From contig JAZGTH010000032.1 of assembly GCA_036877525.1 (NCBI GenBank), positions 2,818,001 through 2,882,000 on the forward strand: a stretch of DNA of 64,000 nt. The letters are read 5' to 3'. The number at the start of each line of letters is the position of its first letter. The first letter of the stretch is position 1. This document shows positions 22,691 through 34,700 of the stretch, piece after piece. The notes beneath the pieces were generated by a model that worked only from the letters and a program-made list of their open reading frames with translations, was not told where the DNA came from and did no database searches. Source of the DNA: Chromobotia macracanthus (taxonomy: Eukaryota > Chordata > Actinopteri > Cypriniformes > Botiidae). Both the position numbers and the translations under genes were made by a program.

Positions 22691-25401
22691 TCTGTTTAAA
22701 TGGTACTTAAGTACTTAAAACTGTTCATAGTTTTGATAGTTGCCTGATTTCAATATTTTACAACTGAAAATGTAAGTGAAACAAATATGAAAACAAATAT
22801 CTAGCAAAACAGTCGTTTTGATTCAAAATATCAGCCACTGCACAAAGTTCAATGGCATCATCCTAATGTTTGGCCTAAAACTTTAGTTCACTCTTTCAAT
22901 CCCAAAATATATACCTCTACAGCATTCTTACATACAACATATAACAAACATTAACATTAATTTGACTAACACTTTCAAACAAAGACGTAAGCTTTGAAAA
23001 AACAACATCCTCCAAACTTTTAAAACCAAATTTATAAAGGCAGCCATATGCAATAAATAGTTAACAGCACAGACAGGAGTTCTAGCCCTGACAATAAACA
23101 TGACTCCTGTGTCCCGTTGCTGGCCAAGCTTCAGCCCATCAGTGGAAACTGAAAAGGGTGCCAAATTGATGCAGAGATCAGATATTGACGAGGATGGTGT
23201 TTTTTTTCTCCTGCGTATTTGTTACAGGCGAGCTGCAGTGCACTGGTGAGCGGAATGCCAGTGTAATATCCTGTTTCCCCATTCTGGTGTACAACTTTGG
23301 CCGCTGCCCCATTGGAAATGGATTATACCAGCCTTGTGTGTGTGCAGCCCATTTGTGAGCTACAGCGAGATAGCCAGAACGAAAGATGCAATGGTGCTGT
23401 TGCACACGGCGCTCTATTAATAGCCCAGTTCTGTTTTCACATGAAATAGCCGTATGCTGTAAGGCCTTTGTCAGACGAGATAAGTGGCCTTTGGCTCACA
23501 AAACCTCAGACGTAAACGGGCCTAAAACACCAGACAGAACAATGGCTGTTGTGGGGCTATACCTGGGAAAGACAACAGGGAAGGAGACCAAGGAGTCCAA
23601 TAACATACACAGGCATGCAACTGCAAGCTAATGTATCTATCCGAGGTGAATCTGTGCTAAAGCTAATGCGACACTGATTACACTGGCAAGTTTTTCATCC
23701 TGGACCCTGAAAGGTGTCTATACTGAGTGTTTGTGTGTGTCTGCTGTGTGTCCGGCTCCCCTAATTTCCGAGCCTCTGAAGTCTAGGCCCTGAAAGCAGC
23801 CAGTACTGCAGCAGAATGTGAAAGCCAAGTCAACAGGCATTTCACTCTCTGCACGGCCCATCCTTAACTCCTCAGCACAGACACGAAATCCCACAAAGGT
23901 ACTCACATACACAAACATCAGAAACATGTCTGGTCAAATTTCATCCAAAAATAAATTATAATGAAATGAGGCTCATTCTTAGGACCATGTCCTGTAATGT
24001 GAAGTAATTTTCAGGACAATTAAGAAGTAATTAAATTTCTTTACAGTATTTCTCATACAGTAAAACAAATTACATGTAAACTGAAATCTTTATACATCAT
24101 GCTAGTATTTGTTGTACCCTACTTAACTGATGCTGGTTTTAAATCCATTACAATATATATTACAATATGTATTACAGTAATGAGAACCAGCTCTGAGAAT
24201 ATTTATGTTATGTTTAAAAAAGTCACCATAATAAAAACATTTAAAATAAAATATGCTCATTTTATCTAAAAAGACAAAATGCCAAAGGTTTTAAGTTTGG
24301 TCATAAAATAGGCCTAATTTTCCCATCAAGCAAAATATATTATATTTTTGTCCTTTTGAGGCGATGTTTTCATTTAATTCACACAAAAATCCCATTTAAA
24401 TTTATTCTCAAAATACACAAACCTTTTCCTCTCTTTTTCCCAGTTCTCTCTTATGTAGTCTCCACTAGCCAAGGGACCTAATGTATGCGTCACACATCTT
24501 ACAGTACAGAAAGTAATTTAAGTTTACAAGCAAAAGAAAAGTTTCTTGGCCTAGACATTAACGTTGTCTACCACAGGCCTTGAAGAAAAAGGGTTAGTTC
24601 TTTTACATGAAGGGTTTACTTTAAATAATTCATCCCAGTTGGTGCAGAAATAGCCAGCACAAGTGCTTATTATGACAGGCCCCTTTGTCCTCTGTGGATT
24701 CAGACGGCTGAGAGTCTCGGCTGGATTTGAGTAAGACAGTCTGGGCCGACTGGCTGCCTGCTTCAGACCACAGCAGACCAATTTCAAGCAATAACAACAG
24801 CAGATGTACATAAAGCTTGGAGATCTTTGGTAACACTTTACATTACAGCATATACCTTACAGTTACAACAACAATCTATATAAGCAGTTCCACAAAGTGA
24901 GGGCACATTAAGTCTAGTTCACGTGTAACACGACCCTAATGTAAAATGTGATCAAACAGTACATCAATGGTGGGAATGAGTGCGTCTGGTCAACTATAGA
25001 GGTGTGTTTGTCTGGGAATCGAGCAGGAGGATGGAGTTAAGGAATATGTGCGCAGCCCCCACAGCAACACCAGCAATATTCAACTGATGCATTGAGTTCC
25101 AATGCCAAACACTCCCAGACGTCAAGTCATCGTCAACGTTCATTGTATTATTGTATTTAATCGGTGAGCTGTTTAAAGATAACTGGAGGTTTTGCAAACG
25201 GCGCTTCTTACAATCATATCGCATTTTTATTGAGCCGAACGAATAGTTGAATGCGCCACAGACGAATTCGTTAGGTGTGACAGATAACAGTCAGATGATG
25301 TACAATTTCAAACGGATAATGTAATCCACCACTAATCTGCACAAAACGCCGTCATAATATAGCATACCGAATTCTAAATTGCAACATTGATGCATATGAG
25401 A

Positions 25402-25494
25402 CATTTTCGAATGCCGAGCGAATGAAATGTTACGTCTGGATCTGAAACAGTTTCGGGTTCACGTTCCTATTCGTTCGCCCGGCGTTCGAAAACG
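25402..25494. repeat. Imperfect inverted repeat inside the CpG-rich region
   Basis: Two 22-base arms (25402-25423 and 25473-25494) pair with four differences, all transitions, across a 49-base loop. The core is TTCGCYCGGCRTTCGAAAA. It lies in the first 170 bases of the intron after the alternative first exon. Confidence 0.75.
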
Positions 25495-25567
25495 TTTCCA
25501 AATGTAGCGGTTTCGCGGTCCGTTCGAAATCGGCTCAGAAAAATCACATTCAATCCGCCCTACTTAC

Positions 25568-25679
25568 ATATATCCATTCCCTGTGGTTGGGATAGGGTGC
25601 AGTTGCAGGAGCATGTGTCATTGGAGTTGGCGTTGTTGTTGTTGCTGGAGCTGCTGTCCGGGACCGTGATGTTTCGCAT
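25568..25679 (-). CDS. LDLRAD4: LDLRAD4, alternative first coding exon (LDLa-less isoform)
   Basis: The exon encodes 37 residues plus one base: MRNITVPDSSSS, an Asn-rich stretch, then NDTCSCNCTLSQPQGMDI, and ends T|GTAAGT. The leftover T joins CT of the transmembrane exon to give Ser, producing MDISELEFVQ in frame. The ectodomain is a short stub with three N-glycosylation sequons (N3, N20, N26) and a CxCxC cluster, very like the start of PMEPA1 (TCNC...MEITELEF from memory). It has no LDLa domain. Human C18orf1 beta transcripts also start from an internal promoter. With the downstream exons the protein is 283 residues. No longer N-terminus was pursued because this ATG lies in a CpG-rich 5' region. 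Confidence 0.88.
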
Positions 25680-26031
25680 GGAGGCTTGGGGAAGTGACGG
25701 GACGGGGGGAAGAGAGCCGCCAGCCGCGGCCCTCGAACAAACCGAGGAACACCTTCCCAGCAGCCGCTGTCAGTGTCGGCCTCTCAGTTGGCGCGCGTCT
25801 CACGCCATCGCCGCTCGCTTTCCGACGCGTATGCTACTCTTAGACTACGGCAAATACGATCCCCGCATCTTGACGATCTTTCCCTCTCGCTTTCATTCAG
25901 AAGAATGGCTTTCTGTGACGATCTGAAGCTCACACCCCACCTCCTCCTGCGTCTCCCTCCTCCGAGAGGGGAGCAGCTCCAGACAGACAGACAGGAGCAG
26001 TGGGAGGGGAGACTGGCGCTGACAATGGCAG

Positions 26032-26035
<4 letters not shown>

Positions 26036-26089
<54 letters not shown>
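26036..26089. repeat. (GA)27 microsatellite
   Basis: A perfect 54-bp array about 360 bases upstream of the alternative LDLRAD4 start codon; on the transcribed (-) strand it is CT. Purine/pyrimidine tracts near promoters often bind GAGA-type factors, but that is inference here. Confidence 0.97.
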
Positions 26090-26090
<1 letters not shown>

Positions 26091-26144
26091 GCTGCTCTAC
26101 CCTCACTGGAACTCTGTGTGTGAGTGTGTAAAAGCGGTTACAAT

Positions 26145-26147
<3 letters not shown>

Positions 26148-26187
<40 letters not shown>
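26148..26187. repeat. (AC)20 microsatellite
   Basis: A perfect 40-bp array 58 bases beyond the GA array, upstream of the alternative LDLRAD4 promoter. Confidence 0.97.
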
Positions 26188-26189
<2 letters not shown>

Positions 26190-27457
26190 ATTAGTGCCAG
26201 CCACGATCAAGGCAGGCATTGAAAAGACTTTAACCTTGGGCTGACCCCACAGTCTAGCAGATATTCAGCAGATGTGTCACACCCCCCCTTCTTTCCCAAA
26301 CTGTCTGCGGTCTATAAATATATCCGGGACGGTTTGGTGTGGGGAATGTCCGGCTGAGTGGGCAAACTGAGTTTGTGAAACATTGTGGCTCCAGAACGTA
26401 TTTGGACTTTTGGGTCATACTTAAAATTTATTAGTTTTTCTCACAAGAAAGCTTTTCTCACAAATGTTCTCAAAAAATAAATTATTTTTATATGTAGTTA
26501 AAAGGGTAATAAAGTGTAAAATAACAGTGTAGTTTATCACATTAACTATAGACATGTTACAATGACATAATCAGAAAGCGCTCACATTATTCCAAGTCTT
26601 AATTTTAAATGGTGGATCTATTGTCTAATGTAATTGTCTACTATCTAATGCTTTGTCAAAGTGCATTTGTCTATTCTCTTTCCATAAAACAACTGCCATT
26701 TGGCTTAATATTTATGTAATGCAATGACATTTAAATATTTGAAATGTGGTTTAAGTGTCTTATTTTAAGTGCCTTTTGCGGTCACTGTGTCACTTTTAAT
26801 GGATGAATCTCAAAATAATGTCAAGATAATGTTGTGGTCACAATGCTTGCCAAATTCCAGAGAAGACAAAATGTATTTGTTTTTGCTTAAAAATTAAAAA
26901 TTAAGCAAAACAAAGAACACTTTCAGGACCATTAAAATTCTCAGTATCAATTATATTTTCGCAAGTATTTGTTTCATTTATGCTTTTTGTAAATAAAACA
27001 ATCATTGTCTTATAGTATTTTATGGAAATATAGTAAAGTTACTGTAGCACATAATGAGAATTACATATAATGTTGTAAGTAAAACTGTCATGCAACACAG
27101 ATGCAGCCATAAACGCAACAAATATTAATGGTCCTACAATAGGCTTCATGTTCCTTATGCAAAACAGGATTTATTTTTATTTCTTATGATTTCTTACGAT
27201 GGTGAAATGTAATCTGCCCAGGTTTTTGTGACAAACACTACTGGTGATCTAATCCTGAATAAAAGACAAGGAACCAATAGTATGTATAAGAATAGACAAA
27301 ACAAAATTTGTTGTACTTGTTGCCTAATTCAGTCATGTTTATGGAGATTAAACGTATACAGCATTTAACAGCTGTAGGTGAAGGAACAGTTTATTAGACT
27401 TAGAGTTGGTAGAGTTGGCCTTATGTCAAAAGTTTAAACAGAAATACAGATTCGCAT

Positions 27458-27476
27458 TAGCGCCCTCCGGTGGCGT
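27458..27476 (-). promoter_or_regulatory. Strong CTCF-like motif
   Basis: TAGCGCCCTCCGGTGGCGT on the + strand matches the reverse complement of the 19-base CTCF consensus at 15 positions, including TAGCGCCC and GGTGGC. The motif is forward on the - strand, pointing toward the alternative LDLRAD4 promoter 1.6 kb away. The sequence is evident; binding is inference. Confidence 0.45.
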
Positions 27477-29270
27477 CTGGTGTCACGGCAGCACTGCATT
27501 GCTTTGAATATGGGCAGAGTGACCTGTGTTTTTGTCCTACTTTCTCCTGTGACCTCTCACTGATGGTGTGATAGTTTGAAGTGTTCCAGACTGAGTAAAC
27601 AGCACAGCTGTGAGGATATTTACAACAATTAAATGAAATCTGTGATAAGACTAGTTTTCCCCCACAAGCCAATCATGATAAGGTCAGACAGATAAGCAGA
27701 GTTTATGACAACCTCAGTTGTCATAAGTTTAAATGTTCTATGGATAAAGAAAAATCATGAGTATATGTGTGGAATACCATTATATAAGTGGCATGCCACA
27801 TCAAAATTTCCAAACAACGTAAAAGTAATACTGTAATTACGTAAACTAGTTTAAGAAAGATAGACAGCAAAACAAAACTAGAAAAACTAAAAAAAATGAA
27901 ACAAAACTAGAAAAAAATGTGATGATGCTTGTCCATGCAAAGTATGCCAATTCAACACGGTTGTCTAGGTGGTTAGTTACTAACCTACAATACTGGCTGA
28001 GAATATTATTTATATACATATAAAAATAACATTCTAATCCTGAGATATGGCTCAGGACAGGTCCTGCCGCCAAAGTAAATCTGTGGATTACGGGTTTTAT
28101 CATATGCAAAAATAGTCTGATCACTCAAGTTTGAAAAGTAAAAGCAAATACTCAATAAGCCACATGATTGCTAAGTTTAATGCTTAAAGTTAGAGGTTTA
28201 TCTAAATACCTTACCCGCCACATGAACAACTGACTAAAATAAAACACAAGGAAATCTGGAATCATTTACACACAAAATACCATTTTTTTTTTTTTTAGAG
28301 TTGCCTAATACTATTCAAGCCTTCTTACAAAATCATCTCGCCTCACAAACTCCTTTCAATGTTCGTCGGTGTTTTTCAGAATGAGTCATAGCGTCTGTTC
28401 CCTGAGGCAAAACTCCTCAGTCTGGCTGTGTTACAGCACCTGTGATTGCTCAGGTGCAAGTCTAAATCACACCGGCCTTAGCCATCGCATCAGCAGAGAT
28501 CAACATCACCCTGAATGCACAAAACAACCACTGCATCATGCCTGATGTCCCTCCAAATTACTAAATGTTCCCTGATTATGAGGCAGGAACGGCTTGTTTA
28601 CAGTGATACATTGTACTCTGTCTGGACAATATAAGACAAGAAAAATTAAAACTAACTGAGGAAAGACCAAAACACATATACAAACGTACGTATACACAGT
28701 TGCACTTAGACTACATCCACATTATTCTGGATACATTTGGAAATAGCTATAAAAGTGGATGGCAGGCACAACAAGCAGTCCTGCAGAGTTGAATTCCTAT
28801 CCGGTGCATCAAACCTGTCTGTGATTTTTAAGTGATCCTGAAGATCTTGATGGTGGTTCTGCTGTGTTTAATTAGGGTCTGGTCCCGGACCCCCCAGGAC
28901 CAGACTTCGGCACCCCTGACTTCTCCAAAGGCTACTTGTGCAGTCTTAAGCCACTTTAGATTTCAGCCGTGATGTTAAAGCAATGATATAATGACCACAT
29001 ATAATTATTCATTATTAGAACACAACCAGAAAATACAGGAAATTTGTATGCAGTATTAAAAAACAGGGAAAACAGTTTCTATAGGTGAAAGTGGCAAGTA
29101 TTTAGTGTGAGCTCCCCTTACACTTGAGCAATAGCAGAAACCTGTTCTGATAATTGTGTACATATTTCATACACATACATATAAACAAGCATCAGACAAG
29201 AGAGAGAGAAACAAATTCTAGAACACCTGTTGTAAAATTAAGAATAATTGACTTATGTTGTTGACAAGTT

Positions 29271-29809
29271 GGAGAGGGTTACAAATGTATCTCTAAAGGC
29301 CTTGATGTTCATCAGTCCACAGTTATGAAAAATGAATAAAATTCAGCATTGTTGCTAGGAGTGGAAATTCTGCAAAGATACTGTAACTGCAAAAACAGAA
29401 TGTTTAGTGATGTTCAAAAACATACTAGAGATTTAATGTCTGCTAAAGATTTCATGAACCTTTATAACAACTGTTGATGTGTCTGACATAAGTAAATTAA
29501 ACACACTAATCAAGACTGGTCTTAATTAGAGAACATCTCAAGCCATTGGTGTTTAAACATCCCAAAAGACCACCTGCAAATTCCCCATCGTTACTGGCAA
29601 AATATTCTGTTAAATAATGAAAATAAAGTTTAGTTGCTTTGAAAAAACCCATAACACTATGTGTAGGAAAATAAACAGCACAACAGCATCACAACCACAT
29701 CCCAACAGTAATAAATGAAGGAGGGTTCAACATGGTTTGGGGCTTTTTGGCCTGGTGCAGTTTGTGAAAAAGTGAATTATTAAGTTTAGCAGGATGTTTT
29801 GGAGAATGG
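29271..29809 (+). mobile_element. Degenerate Tc1/mariner transposase relic
   Basis: Two blocks resemble Tc1-family transposase genes in the right order: GGAGAGGGTTACAAA with a following TCTCTAAAGG, and farther on CCCAACAGTA, then GGAGGGTTCAACATGGTTTG translating as GGFNMVWG, the decayed form of the conserved GGxxMVWG block. The spacing is shorter than in an intact element and several stops intervene, so it is inactive. Terminal repeats were not found. Confidence 0.6.
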
Positions 29810-31070
29810 AATACCATGTGTCTACCAACTCACATCAGATATCTCAAGAATACTTTTAACTGTCCACAGTCCATTCACCAACCGTCTGATGCCTGTTCCA
29901 CACGAAAATAGCAACAGCTGGCTGGAAATTGACAGTTGTAAACTGATTTCTTGGATTTCCACAATTTCCAGGAGTCGGCAATAGTACTGAACATGGTACT
30001 TGGTTGAAAAAATGAAGGGTTTTGAGAAAACTTAATCATTTTTGTAAGTTTGATAAGTTCATGCCATCATCTTGAAATTATACTAAGAGTTGTGTGATCT
30101 AGACATGCATATATTGTTTTCTTGTTTTTTAGAGATGTTTGAGAAACAGTGTGAAAAGTGCTTTTGGATAAATCACAGTCTACACACATTTCCACAAATT
30201 TGTAGTATGCTTTCTGTATAGAGTCATAAATTTCAATGCATACTGTAAACACATTTAGTCCATGTAATTGTATTTTGATATCTGATATTAGTCAGATGTT
30301 TTTGTCCTATCTAAATGGGCAGATATCGGTCAGAATAAGCTGCAAAGTCATTAATCATGTGTCTGGCTGCACTAAACAAATTCAAACAAGTCACAAATCT
30401 CACATAAATAGTAAACAGTATTGATTAGGGTTGATTAAAGTAGCTGCAGTCACCACTGACAAAAGTAATCCTCGTTAGTCAAGTCTCTAACTGGACTATT
30501 ACTAATTCTATAACAGCCCAAAATGAGGTAATGAAGAAAAGTAAGGATGTAAAAGGCCAGACAAATTTCAATTTCTGCCTGGGTTTTTGTGTGTGTTTAC
30601 CTGAAGACAGAAGATATTGATAAGCTGTAAAGTCATGGGCAGTGAGTGGCCGTGCCCCTGGGAGCTATGCAGTGTCTGACTCCCGCTGTGATGAATTGTT
30701 TACATGAAGGGATCACCCTGAGGGACCGGTATTCATTAACCAGACTTACAGACTCAGACTATTGACTTCTTGCTCTAGACTGAACCTCTCTCTCACACAC
30801 TTTTACCTTTAGCACACTTTCTGCAATGTCTGTTTGAGTAGCTACTCTTGAATTTGTACTTTAGTTAATAAAGTTCTGTTACTGTTTAAAGCTTCACAGC
30901 ACCTATTTTTATAGGGTTATGGACATTTCAGAAGAGTCCTAAACTAGAGCACTAAGGAGTCTTTAATGCACAAAAGTAAAGTATTAAAAAGAGGCTATTT
31001 TTATTTTTAAAATAAGAAATTTGGAGGGTTCTTGTTCATGTGACACTTGGCTGGTATTTTACTTTTGCCA

Positions 31071-31130
31071 GAGTGTTCTGAGAGGTTACTAGGGTGTTGC
31101 TTACTCACCAAATGCAAAAAGGCCCACCCC
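31071..31130 (+). repeat. GTGTTCTGAGAGGTTACTAG-type repeat fragment
   Basis: Related to the fragments at 12371 and 41108 (TAGGGTGTT, GGTTGCT units), followed by AAATGCAAAAAGGCCCACCC. A dispersed fish repeat by recall only. Confidence 0.35.
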
Positions 31131-31974
31131 CAAGTGTGCATACTATTTTAGTCCCTAAATATGACTCAGGTCCCATTTCTCACCCATTTTATTGCCTGCC
31201 AAAAGGAAATGATAACATTTTAACACTAAGCTGCAGTACTGAGTTTCTTGAAACCTCTAACCTCAAGAATGAGGAAAACTAATAGTGATACCTGTCTTAA
31301 AAAGCCAAACTAATTAATTACCTGCATAAGACTGAATAAACGTTGCATGAGGCACATTCATTGTTGTTCTCCTTTTCCCACAAGATTAATGCAAAAAAAA
31401 AAAAACTAAATAAACAGGCAAAAAGCAAGACACTATCTGACAGTTTCCTACAATAGAAAAACAGACTAAACAGAAGGGGAAACCACAGGCCTGAACTCTG
31501 AAACTAAAGTCTGGTATGTACTGTAAAAAGAATTTACACTAAATAACATAGCTATAATTACATCATATAACCATTTGTGGCTGAACCAGCCCTGCACAAA
31601 TCGGCATCACACAAACATGAAAACACAAACCACACTGTTTTCAAAAGTTTTTAGAAGAACATCCAGTCTTCATTTTGCCATAAGTAAAATTCAGACATAA
31701 GTGTTTGACTTTAGAACAGTACACATCTCCTTTCCTCTCATTCCTTTACTATGCTGAAAGACAGAGGATGAAGAAATGAGAGAATGAAACAGATTAAATC
31801 ATGAAAGGAGTGAGGTATTTCCATGAAGCTCATTGTGAGCTGTTTCCACTGTACTGGTCATTTGGTGGAAGGATGCATTCAGGTAATCTTTGATTATTAA
31901 TTGCTTGGACTACTTTATAGAAAAGCACAAATATCCCACTCCGTATTCAGGTTTAGACCAAATAGGTATAAAAA

Positions 31975-32065
31975 TATTGGTAGTCGATATAGCGACTGAT
32001 TTTTTTGCATTATATTGATTGATAAATCAATATAAATATTTTGCATAGTACTGATTGATAAATCT
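31975..32065. repeat. AT-rich repeat with TATTGATTGATAAATC units
   Basis: ATTGATTGATAAATCAATAT is a near palindrome, and TGATTGATAAATC recurs about 35 bases on. Similar ATCGATA-rich pieces are at 62581-62700. Confidence 0.45.
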
Positions 32066-34651
32066 TTCCATTTGACTGCCATATAGCGCATTGGCATTTT
32101 GTTCCCCAAGAAAAGCCACTCCTACATAAAGCATTTGACAAACTATGTCTGAAAGAAAGTAAAATCATTCGCTTTTTAATGTGATGTTGTGAGTTACACA
32201 CAACAACACTTTTGCGTGTAGCAAAGTCTTATCCAAACAGTACAGTGATGTGTCAGATCCTCATCCCAGTGGTAGCTCTAGCAGGGGACACAGATGTGAT
32301 ATAAACACATTTAAATCTGAAAACCCCTCATAAACACAGACAACTGGATCTTCTAGTTTGGTGTGCAAACTAAGCGCATAATGGACAATAAATGTTTATT
32401 TCAATGTACCTGTTTTTTGTGTCTTTTATTTACTGTAATTAAATTTGTGATCAGCATCAGCCATTAAAAAAAAAAACATTGGTGGACCACTAGTATAAAT
32501 GCATATATAACCTGTTTTCAGCCAGGTCAGATCATGTAACAAGCAAATGTTTTTTGTGTTCTTAAACACGTGTGGCACATGACAACACTGTGTGTTATTT
32601 TAAAATTCAAGGGAAGACTGTTTAATTTAGGGACTTTGGAGACGTATTATTTTTTATTAACACAACAGGCGTTATTTTTACAAAGTCTATTTAAGACTTT
32701 GTGGTTTTATCCTAAGATAAATATGTAGCCTACTCACCAGTCCAAAAGCATTGCAAGTTTTTCCCCGCTATGCTTACAAGGCTGCAGGCTCGGGAATGTT
32801 TGTAGGCAACATGCATTTTTTATGGGACAGTTTCTAGAATTATGTACAGGTGGACCAGAGGATTTACTGATCAATGACACCTTTGTTTCAAACAAGACAG
32901 CACCACAGTACTGATGCTGTAGTCTTAGCTTCACAAACACCCTCCATCTACACAGCAAGTGTGTTAACAGATCCTGTCAGTTACATCTGTACATGAGCGT
33001 TAACTTTAAACGCAAAAGGGCACACACATACATTTTTAAAGCCGAGTACAACTGTAAACAGTTCAGCATTTATGTTTGTAATAAATTACACATACAATAT
33101 GTCCAAGTGTTTTTAATGGACTGCACAATGAAAAATGTATTTTGCTTTCAATGTATTTTTTGATGCATTATGTTGAGTGCAACTGTGAATTGTCTTATGC
33201 ATTTGAATGCAGTTACTGTTTTGACTCCATATCATAAAAAAATAAACAGAGACGGTTGTTGTTGTGGCTTCCTCCATTAATCCACACCTGGTTTTGCATT
33301 TTTTCAGAAATACAATAAGAATGAGCCCATGCATAAACCTGCTGACACTTTAAAACAAACAAAAACCAAATTTACAACAACGTGAATAAGAAAGTGCAAC
33401 AATTTGTTTTATGCAAGGCCTGTTGTGAATGAATTTCGAAGACAATGAGACACCTGATTTGTAGACGACCACAAATCGGTCATTCTGAGAGCAACATGCA
33501 GGAACTTTAGACCACCTTCTCCTTTCATTCATCTAAGGACTCTCTGTCTTTCTTAATAAGAATGATACATTAACAGAATCCATATTCTTTTTCTTTCTGA
33601 ATGTAAATTTTAGATTAGATGGTTTCCAAATGAATCACATGATAGATGTAAAGTCAGTGTCTCTGGGACAGACTCTAGCTTTAATATCAAATGTCTGCAG
33701 TCTTCTACCCATCCTGTTGATGACGCAGAGTGTCTGTTTTTGGGTTTGCTGCAGACAGAGAGACGGAGAGAAATAGAGAAAGACAGTCTCACTTCCTGCC
33801 CCAAACACATGAACACGCTCTGCGCACAACTGCTAGAGGGAGGGGGCACAAAAATATTTAAGGGCCGACTCCAGTCGACAAACAGCAGGCCGACATCTTG
33901 AAGACTAGCGACAATAGCTGAAGCACACTGGAACATGTTTGCATTTCAGTATGTTTTGCTATTCTTACATTGATAAAAACATGAAAGACACAAAAATAGG
34001 TTGATTTTGTTTGATAATGCTGCTTTAAGCTTTGATGAGGTTTTGTATTTGTCTCAGATCTGCTGTCATGTTTTTTGAATGTTTCTTTCTAGAACTGAAA
34101 ATCCTTTTCCTCTCAGCAGGCAGCTCAGGTCAAGATGTGCGTGTTTGTTTGTGCACAGCAGACATACAGAACCTGCTGAACACAGCGACAGTGCTTTTCA
34201 ATACACTCCAATTATGTCCCACAGACAGACTCGATGCTGTGATTCCTTTTGTGTTTTCATGTACCACATCAGGCTGTGTTCTCCTCCCAAGATCCCTATA
34301 GGATAATACAGTACAGACTGCCTGATTATATATCCAGAATTTGCAGAAAATTGGCCACAGATGCTTTCCTTAATATATACAGTTCAAACACGATTCTGTC
34401 TGTGCTGTTTTTCAATCGTTGCTGTATGTACACATGCATCAAACTTACATCATTTAGTATTGCACCACATCTTGCTGTATTTTCAGCATATTTTGATGTT
34501 ATTAAAGCATTTATAAAACATCCAAGTTACGTTAAAAATCATTTTTGACATGCATCAGACTAATGTCAGTTCGGACCTAACAAATTAATCTGGGAGTGAG
34601 GTAAGCATCTTGAGTATACTGACTGTGTACATTAGCAATGGAATAAGGCAG

Positions 34652-34700
34652 TTAAAGGGACAGTTCACCCAAAGATGAAAATTTCTGTATTGTAAAAATG
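34652..34700 (+). mobile_element. GGGACAGTTCACCC dispersed repeat, copy 1 (short)
   Basis: TTAAAGGGACAGTTCACCCA followed by AAGATGAAAATTTCTGTATT is the start of one of the commonest fish repeats. Only the first 50 bases are recognisable. Longer copies are at 44571 and 55434. Confidence 0.6.

Larger units (their letters stand above)
12218..25567 (-). other. LDLRAD4 intron between alternative first exon and transmembrane exon
   Basis: A 13.3-kb intron. Recognisable contents are listed separately: a perfect short hairpin, a candidate 83-nt exon, a purine-rich tract, a tRNA-derived SINE-like piece, and several dispersed repeats including two of the ACAGTACTGTGCAAA family. C-rich sequence occurs at about 16190-16340. 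The remaining reading frames, all under about 125 residues, show no known domain. Confidence 0.75.
25370..25880 (-). promoter_or_regulatory. CpG-rich alternative promoter of LDLRAD4
   Basis: CpG dinucleotides are dense here, unlike the flanking intron, with blocks such as TTCGCCCGGCGTTCG and CGCGCGTCTCACG. The region encloses the alternative first exon on the - strand; transcription should start at higher coordinates than 25679. A GA array and a CA array lie 0.36-0.5 kb farther upstream. No clear TATA box was seen on the - strand. Confidence 0.7.

Noticed and set aside
25773..26187. Reading frames with Arg-Glu and Leu-Ser repeats
   Set aside because: They come from GA and CA microsatellites next to the CpG-rich promoter.
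33610..33936. 108-residue - strand reading frame
   Set aside because: No domain, no conserved motif and no matching splice sites with LDLRAD4 phases; probably chance in a GC-richer patch.
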